Origin: Bursaphelenchus xylophilus | Taxonomy: Eukaryota > Nematoda > Chromadorea > Rhabditida > Aphelenchoididae | Direction: 5' to 3' | Assembly (NCBI GenBank): GCA_904066235.2 | Contig: CAJFCV020000005.1 | Coordinates: forward strand, 2,480,001-2,544,000 | Length of the DNA stretch: 64,000 nt | Shown: positions 32,601 through 42,850 of the stretch, in pieces | Position numbering within the stretch: the stretch's first letter is position 1 | Layout of the letters: each line of letters begins with the position of its first letter | Made by a program: the position numbers and the translations under genes | Notes under the pieces: generated by a model | Told to the model about the DNA's origin: nothing | The model's input: the letters and a program-made list of their open reading frames with translations, nothing else | Databases searched by the model: none

Positions 32601-34748
32601 CAGAATTAAGGCAGAGAAATCCGCTGAGCTTCCAACTACACCATCTCTGGGTCTCATATAGAGCAAGAAAAAGGTCTCACTTGTAGCAGGATAGCTATGC
32701 TGAGAGCACTAAGACGCAGCGATGTCATCACTGGACATCATATGAAGTCGTGCCCCAAGTTGGCCCAGGTTCGGTTAGCGCGCGACTGAAACTGGCCAAG
32801 GTAATTTTGACAAAACAGGTTGAGTAGTCAAGGGTCAATTTCCCAGCGTTGCAGTACCGAATTCCTTGCAGATTGCATGGTTAGACGATGTCCCCGACGG
32901 TTTTCCACATAGGACATATCACTGTCATTACATCAGAAGAGAACCGCGTTACTTCTTGTGCCGTAATGTTGGAGGATCTGTTTTGTCAAAATTACCTTGG
33001 CCAGTTTCAGTCGCGCGCTAACCGAACCTGGGCCAACTTGGGGCACGACTTCATATGATGTCCAGTGATGACATCGCTGCGTCTTAGTGCCCTCAGCATA
33101 GCTATCCTGCTACAATTGAGTCCTTTTTCTTGCTCTATATGAGACCCAGAGATGGTGTAGTTGGAAGCTCAGCGGATTTCTCTGCCTTAATTCTGCCGCG
33201 GTGGTAAACCTTTTTTGCCAGAACGGTTAGACGTGTTGAAGGCTTCCGGATGAGCCAAGTAGTTCTTCACAACTTCGGCTGAACGGCCTACCTGAGCCGA
33301 AATCTGGCAAACCCGAGGTCATTGCGGTTTCAGGGTCGTAATTCCGCCTTTTTCAAATTCTGTCACTGTTTTTTCTCGTAGCATGCCAGAAGGACACCTA
33401 AGGAAACCACTAAGCCAAATAACTTACTTTGCTTCAGCACCAACGGCAAGAAAATTGCAAAATATTGCGTGAATTTATAATTTTGTCGCAAAGAAAATCT
33501 CCAAAATTTCGGTTTTTTCAACTTTTTTCCAAATTGTGGAAACTTTTCAAAACAATTTTTTGGCACAAGATTTATAGTACACTGGTACACATTGGGGCCG
33601 AATATGGCACAGTTTTATTGAAAACCACAAAAGTTACAGCGATTTTAAAAGTGTATTTATAATTTTGGCGAGCAGTGTATACTCCGCGTAAAAAGTTTTA
33701 ACCCCCTCCTAACTTGGCCTAATGTATACCAGTTTGGACCAAATTTGGTATAGTGAGGGAACTGATCCAGTCGCAAAAAACGTAGCATTTTGCATCCGTG
33801 AAGTATAAAAAATGTGGCAAAATACCTCCATCACCAAGTGAAAAAACTCAGCTTTCAAAAACGCGCCCGCTCTTTTTGTGAGGGAAAGGGCGCGCCCTTC
33901 AAAACGAAGTTTTTTTTAATTGTAGAGAGAAGCATTTTGCCACATTTTTGATACTTCCCGGATGAAAAATGATACGTTTTTGCCACTGGATCACGTCTGT
34001 ATTAAATTTTTCTGTTAGGGCGCGCCCCTTCAAACCGAAATTTTTTCACTTGGAGAGCAAAGCATTTTGCCATGTTTTTTATGCTTCCCAGATGCAAAAT
34101 GGTGCGTTTTTTGCCATTGGATCAGGTCGCTCACAGTGTGTAGCCTACTCGCAGCCTAGTAACAAAAATAACGTTGCAGGACGATCCCTATAGTCGTATT
34201 TCAAAGCTCAGGGGCAATTTTCAAAAATTACCTTAAAAAATCGAGGAAAAAGTTTTGACCATCCATTAAAAAAAGTTAAATCTCGCTTGCGGATGCAGCC
34301 CAAACCTTCCGCAGTCTACGTCCCATACCTGAATACAGGTTAACAAACGGTTGTCCGTTGCATTCAACGCGTTAAACCACTCTTGACGTAGTGCTGTATA
34401 AAATGATAAAAATATTGCCCTAGCGCTTTCCCAGAGCTCTAAATTGTGTTTCAACTTGAAGCATTGCATTTAAAGAAATTGTAGCAACCCCGTATTTTAC
34501 CCAAAACCCCCTATTTTCAGGACGCCGGAACTTATCGCTGCGTGGCCACAAATCAGCAGGGCCAAGCCTCATCCGAAGCCACGGTGGAATGCAAACTGAA
34601 CCCCGCAATCTGGTCGCAAACTCAACATGAAAAGGCGCTGAAGAAGATTCAAGAATTGGAAGCGCCCAAGCCAGAGAAGCCGGAAATTGAGCCGGTTTAT
34701 TTGGTGGCGCCCAAAAGAATGAACTGTTTTATGAGGAAGAATTATTAG
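26601..34748 (+). CDS. Short kettin-like protein with seven Ig domains
   Basis: Exons 26601-26778, 26826-26969, 27041-27258, 28072-28500, 29263-29565, 30076-30764, 31336-32023 and 34521-34748 give 958 residues. Seven I-set Ig domains follow one another, each with the EGE...LEC/LEA strand, a Trp (EWYFNGQPL), NRF and a DSG.Y.C close. They are separated by kettin-type linkers: TQHEKALKKIQELEAPK, HELSWRKIRELEAPK, HPKSLPRIQQLE. Such linkers mark kettin/Sallimus, the I-band actin- and alpha-actinin-binding muscle protein. Full kettins carry around 30 Ig domains. This one starts at an acceptor-proximal Met and stops four residues after VYLVAPK, where the next Ig would begin. It is either a truncated paralogue or a shortened gene. 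Missing Cys in some domains is usual for kettin. Intron 7 holds a 1.56-kb Tc3 foldback. Upstream exons cannot be excluded. Confidence 0.75.
27297..27983. mobile_element. Family B MITE, copy 4, split by a family A MITE
   Basis: The left end CAGTTACTCCAAATGCGACG and the right end GAGTTGCACTTGGGGTACTT bracket a family B copy. It is interrupted at 27371-27608 by a complete family A element. It lies in intron 3 of the kettin-like gene. Confidence 0.8.
27371..27608. mobile_element. Family A foldback MITE, copy 7 (nested)
   Basis: Ends are AGCGGATCTGATCCACTGCC and GGATCAGGTCCGCCACTGTA. It is nested in family B copy 4. Confidence 0.8.
28875..29119. mobile_element. Family A foldback MITE, copy 8
   Basis: The left end is TACAGTGCCGGACCTGATCC; the right end TGCCACTGGATCAGGTC runs directly into a family C fragment. 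It lies in intron 4 of the kettin-like gene. Confidence 0.8.
29120..29183. mobile_element. Family C MITE, right-end fragment
   Basis: GGCGATGCGACTTTCAATGC followed by ATCATTATTTTCCCAACAGAC matches the right end of family C. The left part is missing, replaced by family A copy 8. Confidence 0.75.
29839..29950. mobile_element. Family B MITE, left-end fragment
   Basis: CCCATTTGCGACGCTCAGAT and the following 90 bases match the family B end. No right end was found. It lies in intron 5 of the kettin-like gene. Confidence 0.5.
32118..33679. mobile_element. Tc3-like transposon rearranged into a 1.56-kb foldback
   Basis: Ends are CACTGCTCGACAAAATTATA and the complement TATAATTTTGGCGAGCAGTG, flanked by TA. 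The two arms, about 750 bases each, mirror each other around 32900. Each arm encodes remnants of a Tc3-type transposase N-terminal domain: VGRSAEVVKNYLAHPEAF, TSKRSGKKGL, and after a frame break LRRSDVITGHHMKSCPKL. The catalytic part is missing. It lies in intron 7 of the kettin-like gene. Confidence 0.85.
33749..34001. mobile_element. Family A foldback MITE, copy 9
   Basis: Ends are TATAGTGAGGGAACTGATCC and GGATCACGTCTGTA. It lies in intron 7 of the kettin-like gene. Confidence 0.8.
34013..34137. mobile_element. Family A MITE, right-half fragment
   Basis: GGGCGCGCCCCTTCAAACCG through TTGGATCAGGTCGCTCACAG matches only the right half. It immediately follows copy 9, as if by tandem partial duplication or recombination. 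Confidence 0.7.
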
Positions 34749-35277
34749 TTCGGACGGATTTGTAATTGTTTGTGATGATTTTTTTTTTGTTTTTTTTTTT
34801 ACTTTTTTTACTTTTTGACAGATTATAAACATGACAGATATGCGTATATACACACACAAAAACTAAGGTAATGATAAAGCCAAGTGTTTTTGAAAATTTC
34901 CATAAAATTTGTAGTTCAAGAAACGGAGCTACAAGCAAGCAAAGACCGATTTGAAGCTTTTTCGTGCAAAATTGTCGGAGCTATGGCCGGAAAGCGTTAA
35001 TCTCCCCGCCCTTCCCTTTCTTCGCATTTTGCCCACTATCTTGTCAAAAATAAGTGTTAAACGGGAGCTATGTACTGAATAACCGGAATAATGATAAGGC
35101 CAAGAGTTTCTAAAAAGATTTCTGGGACTTGCAGTTCAAAAGCAAAAAAAAATTTTTTTTAATGAAGTGAGGAGCAATTTAAGGGTCGAAATATCTCCCA
35201 ATTATTTCTTACTTGTCTCCGTAGCAAAAAATCTGTGTCAACAGTTGCAAAAAAGATCAATATGTACAACATCTGCC
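34749..35277. other. Intergenic, no gene seen
   Basis: Poly-T runs and AT-rich DNA follow the kettin-like stop; no AATAAA is close to it. No ORF or RNA gene was recognised. Confidence 0.35.
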
Positions 35278-35521
35278 TATCAGTCTGTCGGGAAAATCAT
35301 GTCGCTGAAGAGTGTTTTCATTTTATTGTAAAATACGACCCCTTGGACTTCGACCATGTTCTTTGTGCTTTTCAGACCTACCTTATCCATCAAGACGCAA
35401 AAAATGTTTCTAATGGATCCTGAAAAGCAATTTGATTTTACCGCGACACAGTTAATTTTCCCGGCGGCGATGTGATCCTAGATGCGACGAAGCGCTTATT
35501 ATTTTCCCGACAGACTGATAT
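35278..35521. mobile_element. Family C MITE carrying a captured fragment of the START gene
   Basis: Standard ends CTGTCGGGAAAATCATG and ATTATTTTCCCGACAGAC. Other copies read straight from GTCGCTGAA into GAAAAGCAATT. Here, about 110 bases intervene (about 35311-35421). The insert begins with TTTATTGTAAAATACG and contains CAGACCTACCTTATCCATCA followed by TGTTTCTAATGGATCC. These match intron 2 and the start of exon 3 of the START-domain gene (37036-37137), including the 3' splice site. The copy is therefore a gene-fragment-bearing MITE about 1.7 kb from its donor. Confidence 0.8.
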
Positions 35522-35767
35522 CTCTAATGTATTATATTATAATTCAATTGTATCGCACTTTTTTGTAACCATTGTGTTTTGTCGCTTCAAAACTCAGACC
35601 AAAACTTTTAAGTAAACGTGATTGTCAAAAAAGTTCGACGGCCCCTCGAGCTTCGGAAATCCCATATTTTCGTGAAACACAAAAGGGATTTAGTTTCAGC
35701 GGACATCACAAATCGTTTGTTAGTTTCAGAAACGTTGCTTTGTTTTTGTTCCATTGCAACAAAAACA

Positions 35768-37707
35768 ATGAAAAAATTATTGCTAATATGTTTTCTGTCT
35801 AACTCATTTTTGGCCCTAAAATCGGATGATATTTCAAACTCGACCGAAGAAATTTGGGCCGAGATAATAACTGGCCAACCAGAGCCCTCGTTTCCTTTTG
35901 AATTCGCCAAAAATTCAACGGAAAGTTCAGCTTCGACTGCAAAAATATCAAAAAATTCGGGTCAATTAGCAGTATCCACAACAACATCGGCGTCTTCAGA
36001 AGTGACCGTTCCAGGGTTTCCAACTACCAAAGATTATTTTGAGCTGGCGAATCAGACGCTGGAAGACTTCAAAAGGCTGGTCTATGCCGATGAAGCCACG
36101 GAATTCCCCGAATTGGAGAGGGAAAATGATGACGCAACGATCCGATTGAGAGAAAGTCCATTTCCGGAGGCCAAGGAGAAGATCATGTTTGGGAAATCGA
36201 CAATAAATGTGAGCTTATATTTTGTCTGTGATAGGATTTATTTTCAAACGGTTAATCGAGATTTTTGGGTCAAAATTAGGCCAAAAAAATGACGGTTTTT
36301 TGCCATTTTTGGGATTAAAAAGATACACGCCTATTCCTACCGTAGAGTACAACCTTTCCACAAAAAAAATAATTTTTTTCCCTTGAGATTTACAAAGATA
36401 TGACAAAAAGGTTTCTCCCAGTGACCGCTCTCCGCATTTCCCATACTGTTTCGGCAGCAAAGTTTTGTGAATATCTCGGCTGTCTCCGCAATGTGAGAAC
36501 CAAAATCTTCAGGGATTGATTTGTGGTCTATGACCGGTATTTGTGCAAAATTTAAAAAAAATCTGAGCGTCGCACTTTGGGTACTTCCCTTGTAAATTTT
36601 GATTTTTTTTTTGATATTGGCTGGCTAACTGCAGTTTCACTTCTACCGTAAAACATAATATGTAAATTCCCGTGTACCTACACAGAACAGCCTTTTCTGC
36701 ATATTTATGTCCATTTGGAAAAGATACGGCCAAAACCCTCTTTTTCCCTCACAAATGGCTCGGCAAAACCTCATCACCTAGTTTCTTTTTGAAACATATA
36801 CCATTTGAAAGAGCGCAAAAAACTGGTTCAAGATCACCTTTAATTAGCTGCTCAGACTCTTTTACGTGCTGTCTCAGACTGCTCACAATATCTCTCGTTG
36901 AAACTCTTTCAGGCCCCTCCATCCAAACTTATCAAGCTTATAATTCCCTGGGAGCCATACCGTCTCCAATGGGACCATGAATTGTACGAGAAATTTGATG
37001 TCATCAAAGCGCTGGACAACACTGTAAGAGCCTTTTTTTATTGTAAAATACGCATTGTTTAAATTTGTCTAATATCTATGATTTTTGAGCTTTGCAGACC
37101 TACCTCATCCATCAAGTGACAAAAAAGATGTTTCTAATGGACCCGCGCGACTCAATCAGTGTTTATAAGGTGAGAATTCGATATTCTGCAAACAATTTAG
37201 CTGTATTTTAGGAGGAAACTTTTGAAAACGGCTCAATAATTATGGTGACTCAATCAACTTCCCATCCCGATTACCCGGAAGTTGATGGGATCAAGAGAAC
37301 TTCTCAAAGACTCAGCGGATATCTGATTGAACCGAGCAAAAGCAACAATCAAAGCTCTGATATTAAGGTACGGTCTTATCGGTCTGTCGGGAAAATAATG
37401 AGCCCTCAGTCGCAGTGAAAATCGCATCGCCGCCGAGAAAATTAAATGTGTCGCGGCAAAATCAAAGTGCTTTTCACTTCAGCGATTGGCGCAGCGACAT
37501 TGCGCTCATTATTTTCCCGACAGCCTAATAATAAAAATTACAAATGTTACAAATATTTTGCGTTGTGTTTAGGTAATCATCGCCACGGATCTGAACCTCC
37601 CAGTCCCCAGCTTCTTCTCGTCTGTGGTCGAGAAATTTAAGCCCGGCCAGTTTGAAAAGTTCTTCCAACGACTGAAAGAAGCGACCACTCAAGTAAATGT
37701 GAATTGA
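35768..37707 (+). CDS. Secreted START-domain protein
   Basis: Exons 35768-36208, 36913-37023, 37098-37169, 37212-37367 and 37573-37707 are all phase 0 and give 304 residues. The chosen start (MKKLLLICFLSNSFLALKS) gives a signal peptide; an upstream in-frame Met at 35618 would bury it. Residues ~20-80 are Ser/Thr/Glu-rich. About 85-300 match the START lipid-transfer fold: PWEPYRLQWDHEL, then YLIHQVTKKMFLMDPRDSI, VTQSTSHPDYPEVDG and LSGYLIEPS, ending in the C-terminal helix VVEKFKPGQFEKFFQRLKEA. START domains bind sterols or phospholipids. Secretion would be unusual, since most family members are cytosolic or membrane-tethered. Intron 1 holds a family B half, intron 4 a family C MITE. AATAAA lies at about 37728. 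Confidence 0.75.
36245..36597. mobile_element. Family B MITE, right part
   Basis: The segment ends AAAATCTGAGCGTCGCACTT then GGGTACTTCCC. The left end is missing. It lies in intron 1 of the START gene. Confidence 0.65.
37378..37529. mobile_element. Family C MITE, copy 7
   Basis: Ends are CTGTCGGGAAAATAATGAGC and GCTCATTATTTTCCCGACAG, with the standard GCGGCAAAATCAAAGTGC interior. It fills intron 4 of the START gene. Confidence 0.85.
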
Positions 37708-37811
37708 AAAAAGAATTGTGGCAAACAATAAATCGATCTTGATGCGGTTACCAAGAACAAACTTGCCAAAAAAGTGTCGAATTTTGAAATAAATATTTAG
37801 GAAAAAATCTT

Positions 37812-38202
37812 GCCGGGGAAGTACTCCAATTGCGACGCATAGATTTTGATGAAACTTGGTACAAATTTAGAACATTTTTTCTAGGACATCTGCGAGACTC
37901 CTAGCTTGTTTTTTTAGAGAAACGACCGAGATTTTCAGATCTAAAATTGGTAAAAAGTGCGACGTTCTTATTCAAATTTTGGTATAGTAAATTTCATGCC
38001 TGTTTCTACCGTCAAGGATAATATTTTCACAAAAAATTATTTTTTCAACACGAAACTGGAAAAGATATGGCCAAAGCGTGATTTCTATTGATTTATATTT
38101 GATGGCTCTCCGCGCTTCACGTACTCTCTCGGCTGCAAGGATCGTTGAATATATAAAAATTTACAGAAGGTCTCAGTGTTGCAACCGGGGTCCTTACCTT
38201 TC
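37812..38202. mobile_element. Family B foldback MITE, copy 7
   Basis: The left end is GGGGAAGTACTCCAATTGCG; the right end, CAGTGTTGCAACCGGGGTCC, is diverged. It lies between the START and first crystallin-like genes. Confidence 0.7.
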
Positions 38203-38434
38203 AAATATTTATTTCTAACTTTTAGAGTTTTGTTTTCCCTTTCATCCCAAGATGGCTCACCGTTTTTGAAATTTTTTCACAACCCCGTACATCCATCTTC
38301 TCGGAATGAAAACACAAACAAGCAATCAGCTGAGAGTGTCTATTACACCCGATCTAATTCAACGACAAGAGGAATTTATTAAGTTTCACATAAGGTGTTT
38401 ATTCGTGAAGAATACAGCACTGCTCGCATCTGCA

Positions 38435-38914
38435 ATGAACGCTAAACAACGACTGTTCTTCTTTCTCTCTATTCTTTTATTTACGGCCGAAATAAGAGCT
38501 GACAGTGAGGATAAGATTAGTGAAGACGACGATCCCGACTTCCGCCCGTCATTGACAATCTACGACGGCCCTAGATGCAAGGGGAACGTGTTGGCGACCG
38601 GCCCTTGTGATCGTTGCTTGCATTGGGAAGGGAAGATCAAGGTGTTGTCTTATCAGGCAAGGATTTTCTTTCTTTTTATTGTACAACGGAACCTTTGTAC
38701 AACGAACTCATAACGGGACATTTATATTACGTAAAATATTCTTGATTTTCAGTTCCACGGCAACAGCAGCTACTGCTTCCGTCTTAGCGACAGAAACGAT
38801 TGCGCAAAGAGCCGCAACTACTTTGGCGGCACCATGGACAGAAATGAATGTGGGGATGTGACAAACATCTATGTTAATCATGGAATATGCTATTTGAACA
38901 AGGATACGCGATGA
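38435..38914 (+). CDS. Secreted Cys protein, tandem paralogue 1 (beta/gamma-crystallin-like?)
   Basis: Exons 38435-38656 and 38753-38914 give 127 residues. A signal peptide (LFFFLSILLFTAEIRA) is followed by an acidic spacer and SLTIYDGPRCKG. A shared Cys pattern follows (CDRCLHW, then YCFRL, NDCAKS, NECGD, ICYL). The intron sits at the same codon as in paralogues 2 and 3, but its donor is GC (CAG|GCAAGG). The LTIYdGxxCxG and later RL/RM blocks resemble two Greek-key motifs of beta/gamma-crystallins; this is inference only. First of three head-to-tail genes. Confidence 0.7.
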
Positions 38915-39370
38915 CTCGGGCCGTTGACAGCGCCGAAAATCAGGATGACTAAATATATTTCTTTGTGATTTCTTCTTTTCTTTCGGGGTAAACATAAACA
39001 ACATTTCTTGGTATGCAACGGTAAACAATTTGTTAGATGGCTTTCGTTAGACACGTTCTTTCCTTGTTAGAAATTTTTACTAACAAATGAAGTACACGTC
39101 AAAAAATCTTTTAGAAAATTGAAAAACCAAGGAATCTCGGATCATAGATTTTTTGCGAAGTGCCACAGAATTATCGAGTTAGAAAAATTATTTGTCTCTT
39201 CGAAAAAAAAATTTCTCAACAGAAAAACTTTTTCTCTGGGCAAGTTATATTGTCGAAACGAAGTTTGCACGTCTTGCATAGAAGCCGATAAGATAAAGTT
39301 AAACACACGTAGACAAAACAAATCATCTTATGTTATAAAGCAACATGATGATTAAACAAACACCGCCCAA

Positions 39371-40755
39371 ATGACCAACACAATTCTATACTTGTATGTT
39401 TATTTTCTTCTATATTGTTCTGTAACAAAAGCTGAAGACAACCAAGAAACTTTTGAAGAATTTGCTGAAGACAATGACGGAGATTTACCTCCAACATTAA
39501 CCATATACGAAGGCAGTAGATGCAGTGGGAAAGTGTTGGCTACTGGATATTGTGATGGTTGCTTTGGATGGGGAGGTGTTTATCGAGAACTTTCATTTAG
39601 AGTAAGTACAGTCAATGCTCAGCCAAAAACTGCCTTGAAGATAAAGCCTTCGCATAACAACCAATTTCAAAGGCCACAAAATCTTACAAGGAAAGTACCC
39701 CAAGTGCGACGCTCAGATTTTCTTTAAATTTTACACACACGACGGTCATGAACTAAATATCAATTCCTGAAGGTTTTAGCCCGCGCTTTGCAGGCGCAAC
39801 CGAGATATTCAACGATCTTTGCCGCCGAGAGATTACGCTAAAAGCGGAGAGCGGTCAGAGAGATAAACACTTTTTGGCCACAACTTTTCAAGTTTCGTGC
39901 GGAAAAAATTGATTTTTTGTGGAAACATTACCATCTATGGTAGAAATAGGCATGAAACTTTTAGTGCCAAAATTCGGCAAAAAGTGTCAAATTTTCGCCG
40001 ACTTTCGATCTAAAATCTCGGTTGTTTTCGCAAAACGCGGGTTAGGATTCTCCCAGATATTTTAGGAAAAATAATTCTAAATCTGTGCCAAGTTTCGTCA
40101 AAATCTGAGCGTCTCACTTGGGGCACTTCTCGTGCTGGATTCGAGACTCCGCACAACGAAACCCTTTGTTAAAAGGCGAATTTTTAATCGCATGCGATTC
40201 GATATATATGGCTCGGGACTTCTAAATCTCTCCGCAAGAGTCTATCCGAACCCTGCAAAGTACAAAGTTAAAAGTTGCGCAATCTGACATAATATTGCGC
40301 AATTTCTCTCTTTGTAAGAATTTCTGCCTTTCTCTGTCGTCTCCTCCTTTTTTGTCAACTTTTAACTTAGGACTAAATTTCCAGGGTTCGGATGGACTCT
40401 TGCGGAGAGATTTAGAAGTCCCGAGCCATATATTATAAAGAGCTGCCGCTGCGCTTAGAATTTCAACTTGGCTAATTTCAACTTTATTGCGCTAGACAAA
40501 TTGCCTGTGCGCCATTCGCAGAAAATGGCCTAGAATAAACTTTTTCTGCCGCTGGGACTGTTCGTTGTAGGCAGGTTTTTGCAGTTTACTGTTTTGATAT
40601 CGCTTTTTCAGTTCCACGGCAATGGCTCTCATTTCATTCGAATGCACAAGGGAGAAACATGCGCACAGACAAGTTTTTTCGCCGGCCGGATGGATGATAA
40701 TAATTGTGTTGGACTTGGGAATATTTATGTAAATTCCGCACGATGCTTTATATGA
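39371..40755 (+). CDS. Secreted Cys protein, tandem paralogue 2
   Basis: Exons 39371-39601 and 40612-40755 give 124 residues: signal peptide (ILYLYVYFLLYCSVTKA), acidic spacer, TLTIYEGSRCSGKVLATG, CDGCFGW, then FHGNGSHFIRMHKGETC and a final ARCFI. The second exon starts FHGN as in paralogue 1, and the intron position is identical, but it has grown to 1 kb by insertion of family B copy 8 and another palindrome. AATAAA lies at about 40767. The function is unknown; a beta/gamma-crystallin-like fold is a guess from the two YxGxxCxG-type motifs. Confidence 0.7.
39686..40133. mobile_element. Family B foldback MITE, copy 8
   Basis: The left end is GGAAAGTACCCCAAGTGCGA and the right end CTCACTTGGGGCACTTCTCG. 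It is one of the best-preserved palindromes of the family. It lies in the intron of paralogue 2. Confidence 0.85.
40186..40440. repeat. Inverted repeat
   Basis: Arms ATATATGGCTCGGGACTTCT and AGAAGTCCCGAGCCATATAT extend through TCTCCGCAAGAGTC on both sides. It lies in the intron of paralogue 2. Confidence 0.85.
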
Positions 40756-40794
40756 TTTTTCTTGGAAATAAAGAGCAAATTTACTAAAGGGTCT

Positions 40795-40942
40795 ATCAGT
40801 CTGTCGGGAAAATAATGTGGAGCGGCTTGGAATCGCCTTTCATCGCATTTTGAAGCCGTGGCTGGAGATTTGGAGCGCGATAGAAACGAGGCGGGAAATT
40901 TTGCTGCGACGAATCCACATTATTTTCCCGACAGACTGATAT
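40795..40942. mobile_element. Family C MITE, copy 8 (variant interior)
   Basis: Ends are CTGTCGGGAAAATAATGTGG and CCACATTATTTTCCCGACAG. It is the same subtype as 12985-13138. Confidence 0.85.
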
Positions 40943-41155
40943 TAGCCCCAGGCTAAATTGAAAGACATTTCTCTCGGTTCAAATAAATCAAAAAAAAAAT
41001 CTTTTTTGTTTAGTAATCAAAAAGACATTAGCCCTTCTTATCACTCAACAGAACGGGCAAACTGTCCTTGATGCTTCAGATATAGTGATAACAATAAAAT
41101 GAAAAATTTTGTGTAACAATTGCTAATTTTTCTTTTTTCAAATCTCGGGCTCTAA

Positions 41156-42134
41156 ATGCCCAAATTTTACAATTTTATTTTGTTTCTCCTCTTAGGAGCC
41201 GTTGTTTTCTCACTTCCTAAACATGATGACATTTCCATTCGTGATGACACGCCTCCGACTTTGACGATTTACGATGGACCCGGTTGCAAGGGCAAGATTT
41301 TGGGCTCTGGATATTGCGACGCATGCTTTTCATGGGAGGGCACGAATCACACGGGATTGTCGTTCAAGGTAAGTGCTATTCAGTTGATGAACAACAAAGG
41401 CGTTTGTCGCGCTTAGCACCAAAAAATAAAAAGTTCAAAAAAATCTTTTCTAGCACGATTAAGGTCAAAGGAAGTTTTAGACATGAAATTTTGACTAGAT
41501 TTTCACTTCATAGCTTTGATTTGTCCCAAATATGCCTAACATGAGAGGTATAGATCTGCCGATAATGCACAAAAAAATAAAATTTTTGAGATACGACAGC
41601 CGAGTGGTAGGCTTTTTCAGGTTGAAGTGCAGTGGCGGACCTGATCCAGTGGCAAAAAACGTACCATTTTGCATCCGAGAAGTATCAAAAAATGTAGCAA
41701 AATACCTCCCTCTCCCAGTGAAAAAACTCCGATTTCAAAAGCGCGGCAGCTCGGGAAAGAGCACGCTCTTAAAAACGGAGTTATTTTTCTCGGAGAGGGA
41801 GGTATTTTGCTACATTTTATGATACTTCCCGTATGCAAAATGGTACGTTTTTTGCCGTTGGATCAATCCGCCACTGTACGTTGACAAACATGAAAATGGA
41901 CAGTGCAACTTGGGTGTACTACACATAAAATAAGATTTCATTTTTTGTGTAGTACACCAATTTTAATAGGTTTCTTTTCAATTTTTTTAGACCTACGGGG
42001 TCTTCGATCACTATCTTCGACTTTACATTGGCAAGAATTGCACAGGCCGCGTCTACTTCCGCGCCCATCACCCCGACAACGTTTGCGGAACGCTGAGCAG
42101 GGAGTGGGGAAACTCCGCGAGGTGCTGGCTTTGA
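41156..42134 (+). CDS. Secreted Cys protein, tandem paralogue 3
   Basis: Exons 41156-41368 and 41991-42134 give 118 residues. The signal peptide (FILFLLLGAVVFS) is followed by a short spacer, TLTIYDGPGCKGKILGSG, CDACFSW, then LRLYIGKNCTGRVYF, DNVCGTL and the end ARCWL. Here the second half also has an LxLYxGxxCxG block matching the first, the clearest hint of an internal duplication of a Greek-key-like motif. The intron position is conserved with paralogues 1 and 2 and holds family A copy 10. AATAAA lies at about 42274. Confidence 0.7.
41627..41878. mobile_element. Family A foldback MITE, copy 10
   Basis: Ends are CAGTGGCGGACCTGATCCAG and GATCAATCCGCCACTGTA. It lies in the intron of crystallin-like paralogue 3. 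Confidence 0.85.
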
Positions 42135-42368
42135 ACTTTATATTGCAATTTTTTCTTTACGCTCACAACAATACTCATTTATTAATTGGCGATATCTATG
42201 ATTTTACAATTTTGTTCACAATCAAACTTTTTACTGACAACTGAATGACTCATAATTAGGTAGACTGCAAATGAAATAAAGGAAATGAGCTGGGAATAAC
42301 AAATTTTGAGAAAAAATAAACAAAAAAGTCCGCAAAAACATTGCGTTTTTTGCCCACCTCGATAGAAA

Positions 42369-42657
42369 AAACTCCCATACAACAAAACCTGTCTATAACA
42401 AGCAATTTCAGCGGGCTCAAGAGTCAATTCAAGGCCAAAATGAACCTCCATATAACAAGAATCTTCTATAACGAATAAATTTTTAATCCCTTGTGATTTG
42501 TTGCGGAGTTTCTGTATTCATAATACAACCAAAGCTCGGTACAACGCAAGGGATAAAAATTTATTCGTTATAGAAGATTCTTGTCTTATGGAGGTTCATT
42601 TTGGCCTAGAATTGACCCTTGGGCCCGATGAAATTGTTTGTTATAGACAAGTTTCGT
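42369..42657. repeat. Foldback repeat between converging genes
   Basis: Arms share AAGAATCTTCTATAACGAAT and its complement, with GGTTCATTTTGGCC blocks. Related TTCGTTGTA/GTTATAGA stretches occur near 7537-7640 and 52780-52925. Confidence 0.75.
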
Positions 42658-42850
42658 GGTGTGTAAGTTCGTAAGTTTTTGGAGATCGATTCCATCATAA
42701 TTTTACTCTTTTTTATATATTTGAACGTAAAAAATATTGAATTTCAAACTTTTTTTGACAAGAAATTGTTCCTTGTCTATTTTACCTTCAAAATTTGTTA
42801 ACCCAACCTCCAAAATTCACAAAAAAGACCAATAAAATCAAAGTCAATGA

